Shown in pieces: positions 25,293 through 30,995 of a stretch of 31,769 nucleotides of DNA (its first letter is position 1; each line of letters starts with the position of its first letter). Location: positions 1 to 31,769 of the IMG/VR virus record IMGVR_UViG_3300027754_000291, one strand, 5' to 3'. The notes below the pieces were generated by a model. The model did not search any database. It worked only from the letters and a program-made list of their open reading frames with translations, and was not told the DNA's origin. The stretch comes from a virus. The position numbers were made by a program, and so were the translations under genes.

Positions 25293-25898
25293 TTATCCAC
25301 GCACCATGTGTGCTTTGTTTGCTTCATTGGATACATCCCTAGCAGATGCGTATGCATTGGACTTAGGAATTTCTTCTATGTTTATTGTTGAGTCGTCATG
25401 TAAGCTGGCTCCTGTATGTGACTTACCTACAGTGGCACGGTTCATTAAAGCCGTTGCAATCTTACGCAGTGCATGGTCTGAGTCCTTAGCCAACATGGTC
25501 GTTACTATGCCAACGGCAAATAGCTTAGGGTCGTACGGCTCAGTTAACTGGGGGGAAAACTGATTGATAGGTTGCGAATTCTCATCACGCATGATGACAG
25601 GACTGCTTATTGATTGGTCTTTTGTAATAATAGTGCTTAAGAAATGAACCTTTTCTCTTACTTTTTCAGCACCCTTTATCATCACTGATACGTTTCCAGT
25701 ATCAAAAATCCATCTCATTTTTCTTTCAATATCATCAGCCTCACAACCAACTACAAGTAATTTATGTTTGGCAGTTTCGCCTGTTTCCTTATCCATTACA
25801 TTTACATCTACGATGTAAAGCATTCCCAAAAGAGGAGCCTCCGTTGGTTTTTGTGCAGTTAACAATGGCGGGTGATGAATTTTCTTGTATCTAGTCAT
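25293..25898 (-). CDS. Hypothetical protein (201 aa)
   Basis: The ATG at 25898 (MTRYKKIHHPPLLTAQKPTE) is chosen because it overlaps the previous stop (ATGA) behind AAGGAGAAG; the frame remains open a further 51 bp. The N-terminal half looks like an alpha/beta domain (GMLYIVDVNVMDKETGETAK, LLVVGCEADDIERKM) and its DNA is visibly more AT-rich than neighbouring genes. The C-terminal third, with FAVGIVTTMLAKDSDHALRK, is a helical domain ending in a charged tail. The composition shift could reflect a fusion of parts of different origin. No catalytic motif recognised. Confidence 0.55.
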   Translation of the reverse strand: MTRYKKIHHPPLLTAQKPTEAPLLGMLYIVDVNVMDKETGETAKHKLLVVGCEADDIERKMRWIFDTGNVSVMIKGAEKVREKVHFLSTIITKDQSISSPVIMRDENSQPINQFSPQLTEPYDPKLFAVGIVTTMLAKDSDHALRKIATALMNRATVGKSHTGASLHDDSTINIEEIPKSNAYASARDVSNEANKAHMVRG

Positions 25899-26080
25899 GT
25901 GTTCTTCTCCTTCAGCGCGGCCTCTAGCGCATCCATAGCTTGATCCCAAATGTGATAATCCATTGTGTTACTAAAAACATTGACGACCAGACTGGCTGTT
26001 TTCTCAATGTGTCTCAGGCGCTTAACTTCCATTTCCAAGTTACCCACCAGCAAATCCAGTTCTCTCTCCTCGTTTGTCAT
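25895..26080 (-). CDS. Small helical hypothetical protein (61 aa)
   Basis: The sequence MTNEERELDLLVGNLEMEVK followed by RLRHIEKTASLVV is a heptad-like amphipathic helix, probably a coiled coil. DYHIWDQAMDALEAALKEK closes the protein. ATGA overlaps link it to the genes on both sides. Its composition suggests a small oligomeric adaptor. No known family recognised. Confidence 0.55.
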   Translation of the reverse strand: MTNEERELDLLVGNLEMEVKRLRHIEKTASLVVNVFSNTMDYHIWDQAMDALEAALKEKNT

Positions 26081-26283
26081 TCTCCTAACTCCTCAAATAT
26101 TTGGTCTGTTAAATCTTGTACTCGATCAAGGACTGCGTTTAAATCAGCCTTCGTTTGAAAGCTACCCGTCACCGCCATCTTGATGTTAGTCAGTGCCCTG
26201 TACATCTCCGGCCCCTTGATGGCGAACAGTAAACTGTCCTCATCGTCAGGGTAAGTGAACTCAAGTATTACCTTCTGTTGCAT
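26077..26283 (-). CDS. Small acidic hypothetical protein (68 aa)
   Basis: The ATG follows AAGGAGA with suitable spacing; an in-frame TTG one codon upstream is less likely. The product begins MQQKVILEFTYPDDEDSLLF, a beta-strand start, and ends in a helical acidic segment (LDRVQDLTDQIFEELGE). The pattern of strand, acidic loop and two helices is sensible for a small folded protein. It overlaps the neighbours at both ends. Confidence 0.55.
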   Translation of the reverse strand: MQQKVILEFTYPDDEDSLLFAIKGPEMYRALTNIKMAVTGSFQTKADLNAVLDRVQDLTDQIFEELGE

Positions 26284-26440
26284 CAAGTCTCCTTAATGGT
26301 TTGGCGGTCAGCCAATGATCACCCAGTCTTAGGACTGCACGAACCCACTTGCGTTGGTTATGGCGATTAGTATGTTCCGGAGCCAAGTCGTTGTTGTAGA
26401 TCTGCCTTGCCTTGCGACGTAGTTGTTCAGTTGTTAGCAT
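26261..26440 (-). CDS. Small basic protein (59 aa)
   Basis: Start ATG at 26440 with an AGGGAGA site; a TTG two codons upstream is also open. The product, MLTTEQLRRKARQIYNNDLA followed by NRHNQRKWVRAVLRLGDHWL, is strongly basic and helical with paired tryptophans, consistent with nucleic-acid binding. It resembles small conserved proteins in other phage early operons, but the role is unknown. It overlaps the downstream gene by 23 bp. Confidence 0.6.
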   Translation of the reverse strand: MLTTEQLRRKARQIYNNDLAPEHTNRHNQRKWVRAVLRLGDHWLTAKPLRRLDATEGNT

Positions 26441-26657
26441 CTTCAATCTCCCTTAGGTTTAAATGCTCCGGACGCTTGCTGGTTATCCAGAAACCCTTTG
26501 CGTTTACACTGAACCCCAGAGCAGTCATTTCTTCTGGGGTTCTGCATCTTCTGTTTACACCATACTGACCGGTGCGGTGTTTCTCAAATGCTCCATTGCT
26601 ATTAAAGAATTCCATGCATCCTTTGCATTGGTTCCTGTCACCCTTTAATATTTTCAT
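26427..26657 (-). CDS. Small zinc-finger-like protein (76 aa)
   Basis: Cys11, Cys14 (CKGC), His27 and Cys38 are spaced like a single treble-clef or C2HC finger: CKGCMEFFNSNGAFEKHR, then VNRRCRTPEEM. The remaining part (LGFSVNAKGFWITSKRPEH) is a beta-rich tail typical of this small phage family. The ATG is preceded by AGGAG. A DNA- or protein-binding role is likely from the metal site; the target is unknown. Confidence 0.65.
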   Translation of the reverse strand: MKILKGDRNQCKGCMEFFNSNGAFEKHRTGQYGVNRRCRTPEEMTALGFSVNAKGFWITSKRPEHLNLREIEDANN

Positions 26658-26958
26658 TGTCGCTCCTGAGTCGTTGCTTCATGATTTCGTCTGCCATCAA
26701 GTCTGCAAAAGATTGTCCCGAGGGGAACCTCATCTGTGCCGCATGGTGACCATTGATAATATTAATGGATGCGTCTAGCCCCTCGTTAAAGCCCCGTAGG
26801 TAAGGGTTGTCTACCGCTACCCTCATAGACAATCCCTCTCTTAAAACTTGAGCCATGGTTAGTTTCTTAGACTTAGCAAACTTACGTAGCTTCACGTAGT
26901 CTGCATCGTTTATATACGTCATAAACGGTTTAAGCTTTTCTTTTTTAGAAGGGGTCAT
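26638..26958 (-). CDS. Ribbon-helix-helix regulator candidate (106 aa)
   Basis: Residues 12-48, FMTYINDADYVKLRKFAKSK and then KLTMAQVLREGLSMRV, fit a ribbon-helix-helix (Arc/MetJ-like) DNA-binding unit: a strand, a helix, a tight turn and a second helix. A longer C-terminal helical extension follows, with GQSFADLMADEIMKQRL. Such proteins dimerise and repress short palindromic operators, often their own promoter. AAGGAAAA precedes the ATG. The gene overlaps its neighbours by 14 and 20 bp. The regulatory role is by analogy. Confidence 0.6.
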   Translation of the reverse strand: MTPSKKEKLKPFMTYINDADYVKLRKFAKSKKLTMAQVLREGLSMRVAVDNPYLRGFNEGLDASINIINGHHAAQMRFPSGQSFADLMADEIMKQRLRSDNENIKG

Positions 26959-27340
26959 CGGTTTTCCTTATGGATTCAAACTCATGGAGTATCAAATCAA
27001 ACTTATATTTAGCGTCTGCTTTTCCATGAAGTTCCGTCCGGGAGTCAATCCCACAGCGTTTACACAACATGTGCGCGGCATCTGTTTCGTTGTCACACAT
27101 CAGGAACTCTTGGAAGTCAGGGTCACGGCAAAGCATCCCTGCTTTTTTGACACGGTTGTCATAGGGGGTTGCTGACTCATCGTCCTGTATCCGGACAAAA
27201 GCACAACCATACCTCGCACCCACAAAGTCCCGCATTAACTCCTCGGGAACTTCGTCAGGGTGGATAGCAATGGTTAAAACAAAACCTGTGCGGTCTTGCT
27301 TTAACGCAACTTTACGGGCTTCAAACTGTAGCGCCATCAT
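26945..27340 (-). CDS. Conserved phage protein with cysteine pairs (131 aa)
   Basis: I start at ATG 27340 (MMALQFEARKVALKQDRTGF), 20 bp inside the previous gene; the open frame upstream is shadow. The core ARYGCAFVRIQDDESATPYD, KAGMLCRDPDFQEFL and HMLCKRCGIDSRTELHGKAD recurs in many phage early regions next to recombination genes. Four cysteines, two of them in CKRC, may hold a metal. The first 50 residues look beta-rich (TGFVLTIAIHPDEVPEEL). The function is not known to me. Confidence 0.6.
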   Translation of the reverse strand: MMALQFEARKVALKQDRTGFVLTIAIHPDEVPEELMRDFVGARYGCAFVRIQDDESATPYDNRVKKAGMLCRDPDFQEFLMCDNETDAAHMLCKRCGIDSRTELHGKADAKYKFDLILHEFESIRKTDDPF

Positions 27341-27674
27341 CTTTGCTCGCAATGCCAAGGCGTGACTCAAGGTAAGAGATGACGTACTCAAGTCCTTCGT
27401 GGTGCAATCTCAATTCCTTTACCTTGTTTGCCAAGAAACGAATCCTCTCTTCTTGGAACGTGGTCAGGTTCTTGTACTTCGTGATCTCATCGTTTAAACG
27501 AGTAACCTCTTGTCGCAGTATCTGCTGGCCTTCGGTTGGCTTAGGTTCCTTCTTTACCCCGTTTTGAAGAACCTGATACACGTAAGCGGGTTTGCATTTA
27601 ACTTCGGTGGCAATCTCTTTGGCCGTAGCTTTAGGGTTGGCTAATTTGTAGGCACGAATTTTTTTAGATAACAT
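27321..27674 (-). CDS. Helix-turn-helix protein with C-terminal coiled coil (117 aa)
   Basis: Residues 4-38 (KIRAYKLANPKATAKEIATE and then VKCKPAYVYQVLQNG) form a typical winged or basic helix-turn-helix. Residues 50-105 are a strong coiled coil (QEVTRLNDEITKYKNLTTFQ and following), implying a dimer. The ATG at 27674 follows GAGGAGA. It probably regulates early transcription, or acts in replication initiation as some phage HTH/coiled-coil proteins do. The sequence alone does not separate these. Confidence 0.65.
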   Translation of the reverse strand: MLSKKIRAYKLANPKATAKEIATEVKCKPAYVYQVLQNGVKKEPKPTEGQQILRQEVTRLNDEITKYKNLTTFQEERIRFLANKVKELRLHHEGLEYVISYLESRLGIASKDDGATV

Positions 27675-27684
27675 TTCTCTCTCC

Positions 27685-28158
27685 TCAAATATAAATTGGC
27701 TTGTTAATTTTGTGCCACGCTTTGTGGCATTGCTCACATAACCACCGTACATCTAGTGGCTTGGTGTAGTCATCGTGATGACCCTCAATCTTTTCAACAG
27801 ATCCACAGATTGAGCAACTACTTGCGGGGATAAGTTTCCCATCACGTATTGCATTGCCTGCAATAACATGAGTGGCGTATGCCATTGGGTAACGTTTGTT
27901 ATACGCATCCATAGCTTTTTTCTTTGCAAGTTTTCCAGCTTCTGTTTGTTGGTAATCTTTACGTGCTTTAACACGATGCGGTTTGTTAGACCGCCTCTTG
28001 TCATATTCACGTATCGTTTCCAAATTAACCTCTCGGTGTTTATTAACTCTGCTTTTGACGCACGGTTTGCATTTGTTTAAATGCCCATCACCCATCGCGG
28101 CATGTTTGTAAAAATCACTTAAAGGCTTCTCTACACGGCACTCTCGACATACTTTCAC
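27685..28158 (-). CDS. HNH endonuclease-like zinc protein (157 aa, GTG start)
   Basis: Two metal modules flank a basic linker. N-terminal: Cys4, Cys7, Cys30, Cys33 (CREC...CKPC), with the K-P-L-S-D-F-Y motif common to phage zinc-ribbon/HNH proteins. C-terminal: CSIC (115-118), HH (127-128) and CEQCHKAWH (141-149), the HNH pattern with Cys4 zinc support. The start is GTG at 28158 behind a good AAGGAGT site; no ATG fits. Linker residues 40-90 are very basic and would contact DNA. It is probably a homing-type or recombination-linked nuclease; which one cannot be told. Confidence 0.75.
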   Translation of the reverse strand: MKVCRECRVEKPLSDFYKHAAMGDGHLNKCKPCVKSRVNKHREVNLETIREYDKRRSNKPHRVKARKDYQQTEAGKLAKKKAMDAYNKRYPMAYATHVIAGNAIRDGKLIPASSCSICGSVEKIEGHHDDYTKPLDVRWLCEQCHKAWHKINKPIYI

Positions 28159-28174
28159 GATTACTCCTTAAAAC

Positions 28175-28205
28175 GGTATGCCTTAAGTATACCATTCTAG
28201 AATGG
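28175..28205. promoter_or_regulatory. Two adjacent dyad-symmetric sites in an intergenic gap (operator candidates)
   Basis: GGTATGCCTTAAGTATACC at 28175-28193 has GGTAT/ATACC arms. CCATTCTAGAATGG at 28192-28205 is a perfect 14-bp palindrome that includes the TAG stop of the SSB-like gene. They fill the 38-bp gap before the HNH gene. They could be operators for the ribbon-helix-helix or HTH protein of the same operon, or a processing hairpin. No U-tract follows, so they do not form an intrinsic terminator. Confidence 0.35.
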
Positions 28206-28523
28206 CACATCACTGTCGTCAGGATGACTCTGCGCTTGGTTCTCTTGACGGGTTCCGGCCTGTTCCTCAGGAACCCAACGGTTGACTGCCAATGACAAGT
28301 AAGTCTTGCCGTTGGTTTCGCTGACACGTTTCCATCCGGATAACTTAATCACGGTCAAACCGTTCTCAGTCTTTATGTTGGTCAAGTCTTTAAGATTGAT
28401 GGCAATCGTTCCCCAGTAATCGGGGGATTCAGCCGTCTTCTTAATCTGACTGGCATGAAGATTACCGGAGTCAGGTCGCTCCTCAAAGGGCTTGCTATAT
28501 GCTTTCTTTTGGTAGGTACTCAT
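28197..28523 (-). CDS. Single-stranded-DNA-binding-like protein (108 aa)
   Basis: The C-terminus ends HPDDSDVPF, closely matching the acidic DDDIPF-type tip by which SSB proteins recruit partners. The body has strands compatible with a small OB-like fold (YWGTIAINLKDLTNIKTENG, VIKLSGWKRVSETNGKTYLS). The N-terminal 30 residues are basic and flexible. It lies immediately after an annealing protein and exonuclease, with an ATGA overlap, which fits a recombination module. It is much shorter than canonical SSB (about 170 aa), so this is a divergent phage SSB-like protein rather than a clear family member. Confidence 0.6.
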   Translation of the reverse strand: MSTYQKKAYSKPFEERPDSGNLHASQIKKTAESPDYWGTIAINLKDLTNIKTENGLTVIKLSGWKRVSETNGKTYLSLAVNRWVPEEQAGTRQENQAQSHPDDSDVPF

Positions 28524-29251
28524 TTCTTTTCCTCAGTTAGTTGAAGCTTCAAGGTCTTGAAGCGGGATAAAACCTCCTCGTAAAGGGGAGGGTGCGTTGC
28601 CTTCAGCGAGTCAAGCTGAAGCTCATTGCTCTTCCAGTAGCTGTTTAAACCTGCTACGCTGGTGCAGTCGGATGTCCACTCAATCATTCCTTCGGTAAAC
28701 AGCTTGCGGCTTTCGTCCGATGGATCCCATTCGGTGGGTTGTGCTTTGACCAAAACCTTTGGGGCAACCTTAGCCACAATCTTCTCGTACTTAGGCGCAT
28801 CTTCCTTGCGGGTTAGTTCCCCCATTGGAGCCGTTGCCTGTGGCGTATAAGCCGTTTTCCCATCATCCTCCGGTAAGTCGGAACCCGCATAGATATAAAT
28901 GCCCAAACCATGAAGCGCAAGGGCTTTGGTCATGCACCTCATAATCGCTGTATTGACGGCAAACGCATCAGGGTTAAGGATGGGTTTATTCTTGTAGTCC
29001 ATGACGGGCAACATACAGGTCATTGGCTTGCCAAACATGGTGACAGTGACCCACACCAAGCCTGTGCCATTGACATCCATATAGGGCATTGGGGAGTACT
29101 GATCCCGATTAAATGTATGTACATTAAATGTAGCGGCAGGGTCAGCCTTAAGGGCTTCAGCCCACGCAAACGCCCATGAGAGGTACGTTAGGCCGTTCTT
29201 CTTCTCGGTGTGATCATTGACGTTGATCTTGAGTAAATCATGCGGAGACAT
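28520..29251 (-). CDS. Single-strand annealing protein, DUF1071 / Sak3-like (243 aa)
   Basis: Anneals complementary single strands during phage recombination. The signature DLLKINVNDHTEKKNGLTYL, SWAFAWAEALKADPAATF and the later CMTKALALHGLGIYIYAG with SDLPEDD match DUF1071, assigned to Sak-type (Rad52/Erf-like) annealing proteins. I place the start at ATG 29251, behind a perfect AAGGAG site that overlaps the end of the exonuclease gene (14 bp). The frame is open to 29377, but the extra N-terminus is low-complexity and absent from typical relatives. The C-terminal 90 residues are variable and charged. The partner exonuclease is directly upstream. Confidence 0.8.
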   Translation of the reverse strand: MSPHDLLKINVNDHTEKKNGLTYLSWAFAWAEALKADPAATFNVHTFNRDQYSPMPYMDVNGTGLVWVTVTMFGKPMTCMLPVMDYKNKPILNPDAFAVNTAIMRCMTKALALHGLGIYIYAGSDLPEDDGKTAYTPQATAPMGELTRKEDAPKYEKIVAKVAPKVLVKAQPTEWDPSDESRKLFTEGMIEWTSDCTSVAGLNSYWKSNELQLDSLKATHPPLYEEVLSRFKTLKLQLTEEKK

Positions 29252-30116
29252 TGAGTTCTCCTTGATATTGACTGCACCACTTGCTGACACCACAGAAGTC
29301 TCCTGTGCATCGCTTGGGTTCGCCTTTTCTTGTTTCGACATATCCTTTTTCCTTTTCTGCCAACTCTGTGGCTTCATCTATTGTTTTAAGTACACGGATC
29401 GCAGTCTTGCGACCCTCTCTCTTCACTGCATAAGTGGTTTCGCTCACCCACCTTTCGTCATCGGTACAGGGCTGTAAGTCCTCCCCGAATTCATGTTGCA
29501 CCTTGGCATTACGGTGCATGTTTAAACGATCCCTGACGTAAGTCTCGGTCGTAACTGACTTCCACATTGGGATGTCAATCATCACCGCCTCTGCCTCAGG
29601 GTAGTTTTCCTGAGCAGAATGGGGCGTGTAATCTTTGACAATGGCACAGATCTGTAGGCCTACCACAGGCGTACCCTTGACAGTCTCTACCAACCACTTG
29701 TAAATATTCAATTGAGTAACCCAGTCATCCTTGTTGTTTGCCAAGGCTTGCATGACTGACCACGCCTTAACAAACTTGTAATCGATGATGACAACGCCTC
29801 CATCTACTTGTTGTTGGAGGTCAATTGCACCGCTGATCACCACGCCATCAATCTCAGTAAAGATGCGTTCCTCATTGATATAACCCTCAACTTCCTTTGC
29901 CTCAAGCTTGCCGTGCATGAAAGTCCCAAGTTGGGACGCAATCATCTTGGTAACATCAACCTCCATGTCTGCGTCATACTGTTCGCGTAACCTTCTAATT
30001 TTTGGTGGTGACATTAACTCAGTTACGCTATACTGTGATGCACCTTTACTGTAGTAGTTCCTAGAGAGCAAAGCCACTAACGGTGCGGGTAGCTTCTGAT
30101 CGTTGGTTATCTTCAT
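29238..30116 (-). CDS. PD-(D/E)XK exonuclease, Cas4/RecB-like (292 aa)
   Basis: Digests duplex ends to give single strands for the annealing protein. Motifs in order: GTFMHGKLE near residue 64 (His68), SGAID with Asp99, IDYK with Asp112 and Lys114, and QLNIYKWL (Gln135 to Tyr139, the QxxxY motif). This is a complete RecB/Cas4-type active site. The C-terminus has CTGDFCGVSKWC and an earlier Cys in LQPC. Four cysteines of this kind hold an Fe-S cluster in Cas4/AddB relatives, so one is possible here. The ATG at 30116 follows GGAGAAG. It is the first gene of the leftward operon, facing rusA 19 bp away. Confidence 0.85.
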   Translation of the reverse strand: MKITNDQKLPAPLVALLSRNYYSKGASQYSVTELMSPPKIRRLREQYDADMEVDVTKMIASQLGTFMHGKLEAKEVEGYINEERIFTEIDGVVISGAIDLQQQVDGGVVIIDYKFVKAWSVMQALANNKDDWVTQLNIYKWLVETVKGTPVVGLQICAIVKDYTPHSAQENYPEAEAVMIDIPMWKSVTTETYVRDRLNMHRNAKVQHEFGEDLQPCTDDERWVSETTYAVKREGRKTAIRVLKTIDEATELAEKEKGYVETRKGEPKRCTGDFCGVSKWCSQYQGELNVSA

Positions 30117-30135
30117 CTCTTCTCCAAAGGTTGTC

Positions 30136-30573
30136 ATGAGTACAAAACACAATGATAGCGATGTTATAAAAGAATTGCAAGTACTGTCACAAATTATTTT
30201 TGGTGAGCCAGCTTCCAAAGCAAATTCTCGTAGAGTTGTACACTACGGTGGTATGTCTAGGCTGATTAAGTCTAAGAAAGCATTAAGCTACTCTGATGTA
30301 TTTAGACAACAGTGCAAACCATTGGCCGTGCTGATGACGGGTGATCTAAGGATCACCATGCATATCTACTACGCATCAAGACGACCCGACTTAGATGAGA
30401 GCCTGATCCTAGACTTGCTTCAGGGATTGATTTATGTGAACGACCGTCAGGTTAAGGAGAGGCATACCTACTGGCATCTCGACCCTGAGTTGCCCCGTAC
30501 AGAGATGATCATTGAGCAAACCCCTGAGGTGCACCCAAAAAAAAGCCCCTCCAAGCGTACTCAGAAGGGCTAA
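30136..30573 (+). CDS. rusA: RusA-type Holliday junction resolvase (145 aa)
   Basis: Resolves recombination intermediates as a dimer. The core ASRRPDLDESLILDLLQGLI followed by YVNDRQV carries the RusA acidic set: Asp85, Asp87 (DLD) and Asp103 (ND), with the usual G-E-P-x-S-K-x-N-S-R-R opening at residues 23-33. Start ATG 30136 is chosen over an upstream in-frame GTG because of its AAAGG site and RusA-like length. It diverges from the exonuclease, and a candidate leftward promoter lies inside its first codons. The last 15 codons encode a minus-strand terminator hairpin. Together with the annealing protein it completes a recombination set. Confidence 0.85.
   Translation: MSTKHNDSDVIKELQVLSQIIFGEPASKANSRRVVHYGGMSRLIKSKKALSYSDVFRQQCKPLAVLMTGDLRITMHIYYASRRPDLDESLILDLLQGLIYVNDRQVKERHTYWHLDPELPRTEMIIEQTPEVHPKKSPSKRTQKG
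30163..30192 (-). promoter_or_regulatory. Candidate promoter of the leftward operon, inside rusA
   Basis: On the minus strand TTGTGA (30187-30192) and TATAAC (30163-30168) are separated by 18 bp. That gives a start near 30156 and a leader of about 40 nt before the exonuclease ATG. It lies past the minus-strand terminator at 30537, so it would not be blocked by it. The -35 match is 4 of 6, the -10 match 5 of 6. Position makes it attractive; there is no further proof. Confidence 0.4.
30537..30571 (-). terminator. Intrinsic terminator, leftward
   Basis: Read on the minus strand, AGCCCTTC pairs with GGAGGGGCT (two wobble pairs) around a short loop, followed by seven or eight Us (the A-run at 30537-30544). 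It overlaps the end of the rusA coding sequence. It would stop leftward transcripts coming from 30574-30900 before they enter the exonuclease operon. There is no U-tract in the rightward direction. Confidence 0.7.
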
Positions 30574-30867
30574 CTCCAACAGGAGAGAGAATGGACAGGC
30601 AACTGCAAAGTAGTCTGTCGAGGGTTAGTTTAAACCAATAACGCAGGCGGGGTCAAATAATTTTATTTTTACTCGTTTCATAATACAAAACTAATAAACT
30701 CAACAAAATCAATAGGTTACTGAGTAACTAACAAAACCCAGCCTAATTTTTGGCCCCTGCATTAAACAACCCGGCGGTAACGTTTAAACGTATAGCGCAT
30801 TCCCGGCGCAAGGCAGAATTTGGGTTAGCCATCGCTAAATTATTTTTTGTCTTTTTTTTGATACTGC
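30574..30867. other. Non-coding AT-rich control region between rusA and the structured leader
   Basis: No convincing gene. It contains a 16-codon ORF with a good ribosome site (ATG at 30591, MDRQLQSSLSRVSLNQ) that could be a leader peptide. A candidate leftward promoter (TTGTAT at 30683-30688, TAAAAT at 30660-30665, 17-bp spacer) points at the minus-strand terminator. There is a dyad GTTAC-TGA-GTAAC at 30716-30728, two GTTTAAAC palindromes (30628 and 30782, the second within a 12-bp ACGTTTAAACGT), and a weak hairpin TTAGC/GCTAA at 30825-30838 followed by a T-rich run that may stop rightward rusA transcripts. An origin of replication is possible but unsupported. Confidence 0.4.
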
Positions 30868-30898
30868 TTGACACAACCTGAAAAGATGTGCTTATAAT
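30868..30898 (+). promoter_or_regulatory. Strong sigma70-type promoter
   Basis: A perfect TTGACA (30868-30873) and a perfect TATAAT (30893-30898) are present with a 19-bp spacer, or 18 bp if the -10 is read as TTATAA. A T-rich stretch lies immediately upstream. Transcription would begin near 30905, just at the structured element. It drives the rightward control genes beginning at 31261 unless stopped at 30993. The spacer is 1-2 bp longer than ideal. Confidence 0.7.
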
Positions 30899-30904
30899 TC
30901 AATC

Positions 30905-30995
30905 GTTGTCGTCGTAGTCAACACGGAAAGCCATTTACACATGCCTCGCCCCGTTATGGGGAACTACGACGGGGCAGTTGTAAGTGGCTTTTTTA
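30905..30995 (+). ncRNA. Structured leader or small RNA ending in an intrinsic terminator
   Basis: Just after the promoter start, bases 30927-30939 pair with 30979-30991 (13 bp including one G-U), followed by more Us: a strong rightward terminator with a long loop. Inside the loop GCCCCG (30948-30953) can pair with CGGGGC (30970-30975), or CCCC (30949-30952) with GGGG (30958-30961). CGTCGTAGT at 30910-30918, upstream of the stem, is fully complementary to ACTACGACG at 30963-30971 in the loop. A pseudoknot or a switch between exclusive folds is therefore possible. The product may be a roughly 90-nt RNA or an attenuator for the 31261 operon. Confidence 0.5.

Larger units (their letters stand above)
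4688..30789. repeat. Iterated palindrome GTTTAAAC, at least 20 copies
   Basis: Exact copies start at 4688, 7424, 7835, 8432, 9576, 15235, 15643, 15997, 19064, 20096, 21743, 22192, 23857, 24145, 24794, 27492, 28643, 29520, 30628 and 30782. At least a dozen more sites keep TTTAAAC (for example near 405, 11565, 14222, 18547, 22733). Copies fall in both operons, in different codon frames (Leu-Asn, Phe-Lys-Arg) and in non-coding DNA, usually followed by G. Random expectation at equal base composition is about 0.5 copies. The count is by eye and may miss some. Confidence 0.8.

Noticed and set aside
29252-29377. N-terminal extension of the annealing protein
   Set aside because: An excellent AAGGAG site at the 29251 ATG, and the family's usual start, place the beginning there; the extension lies over the exonuclease C-terminus.
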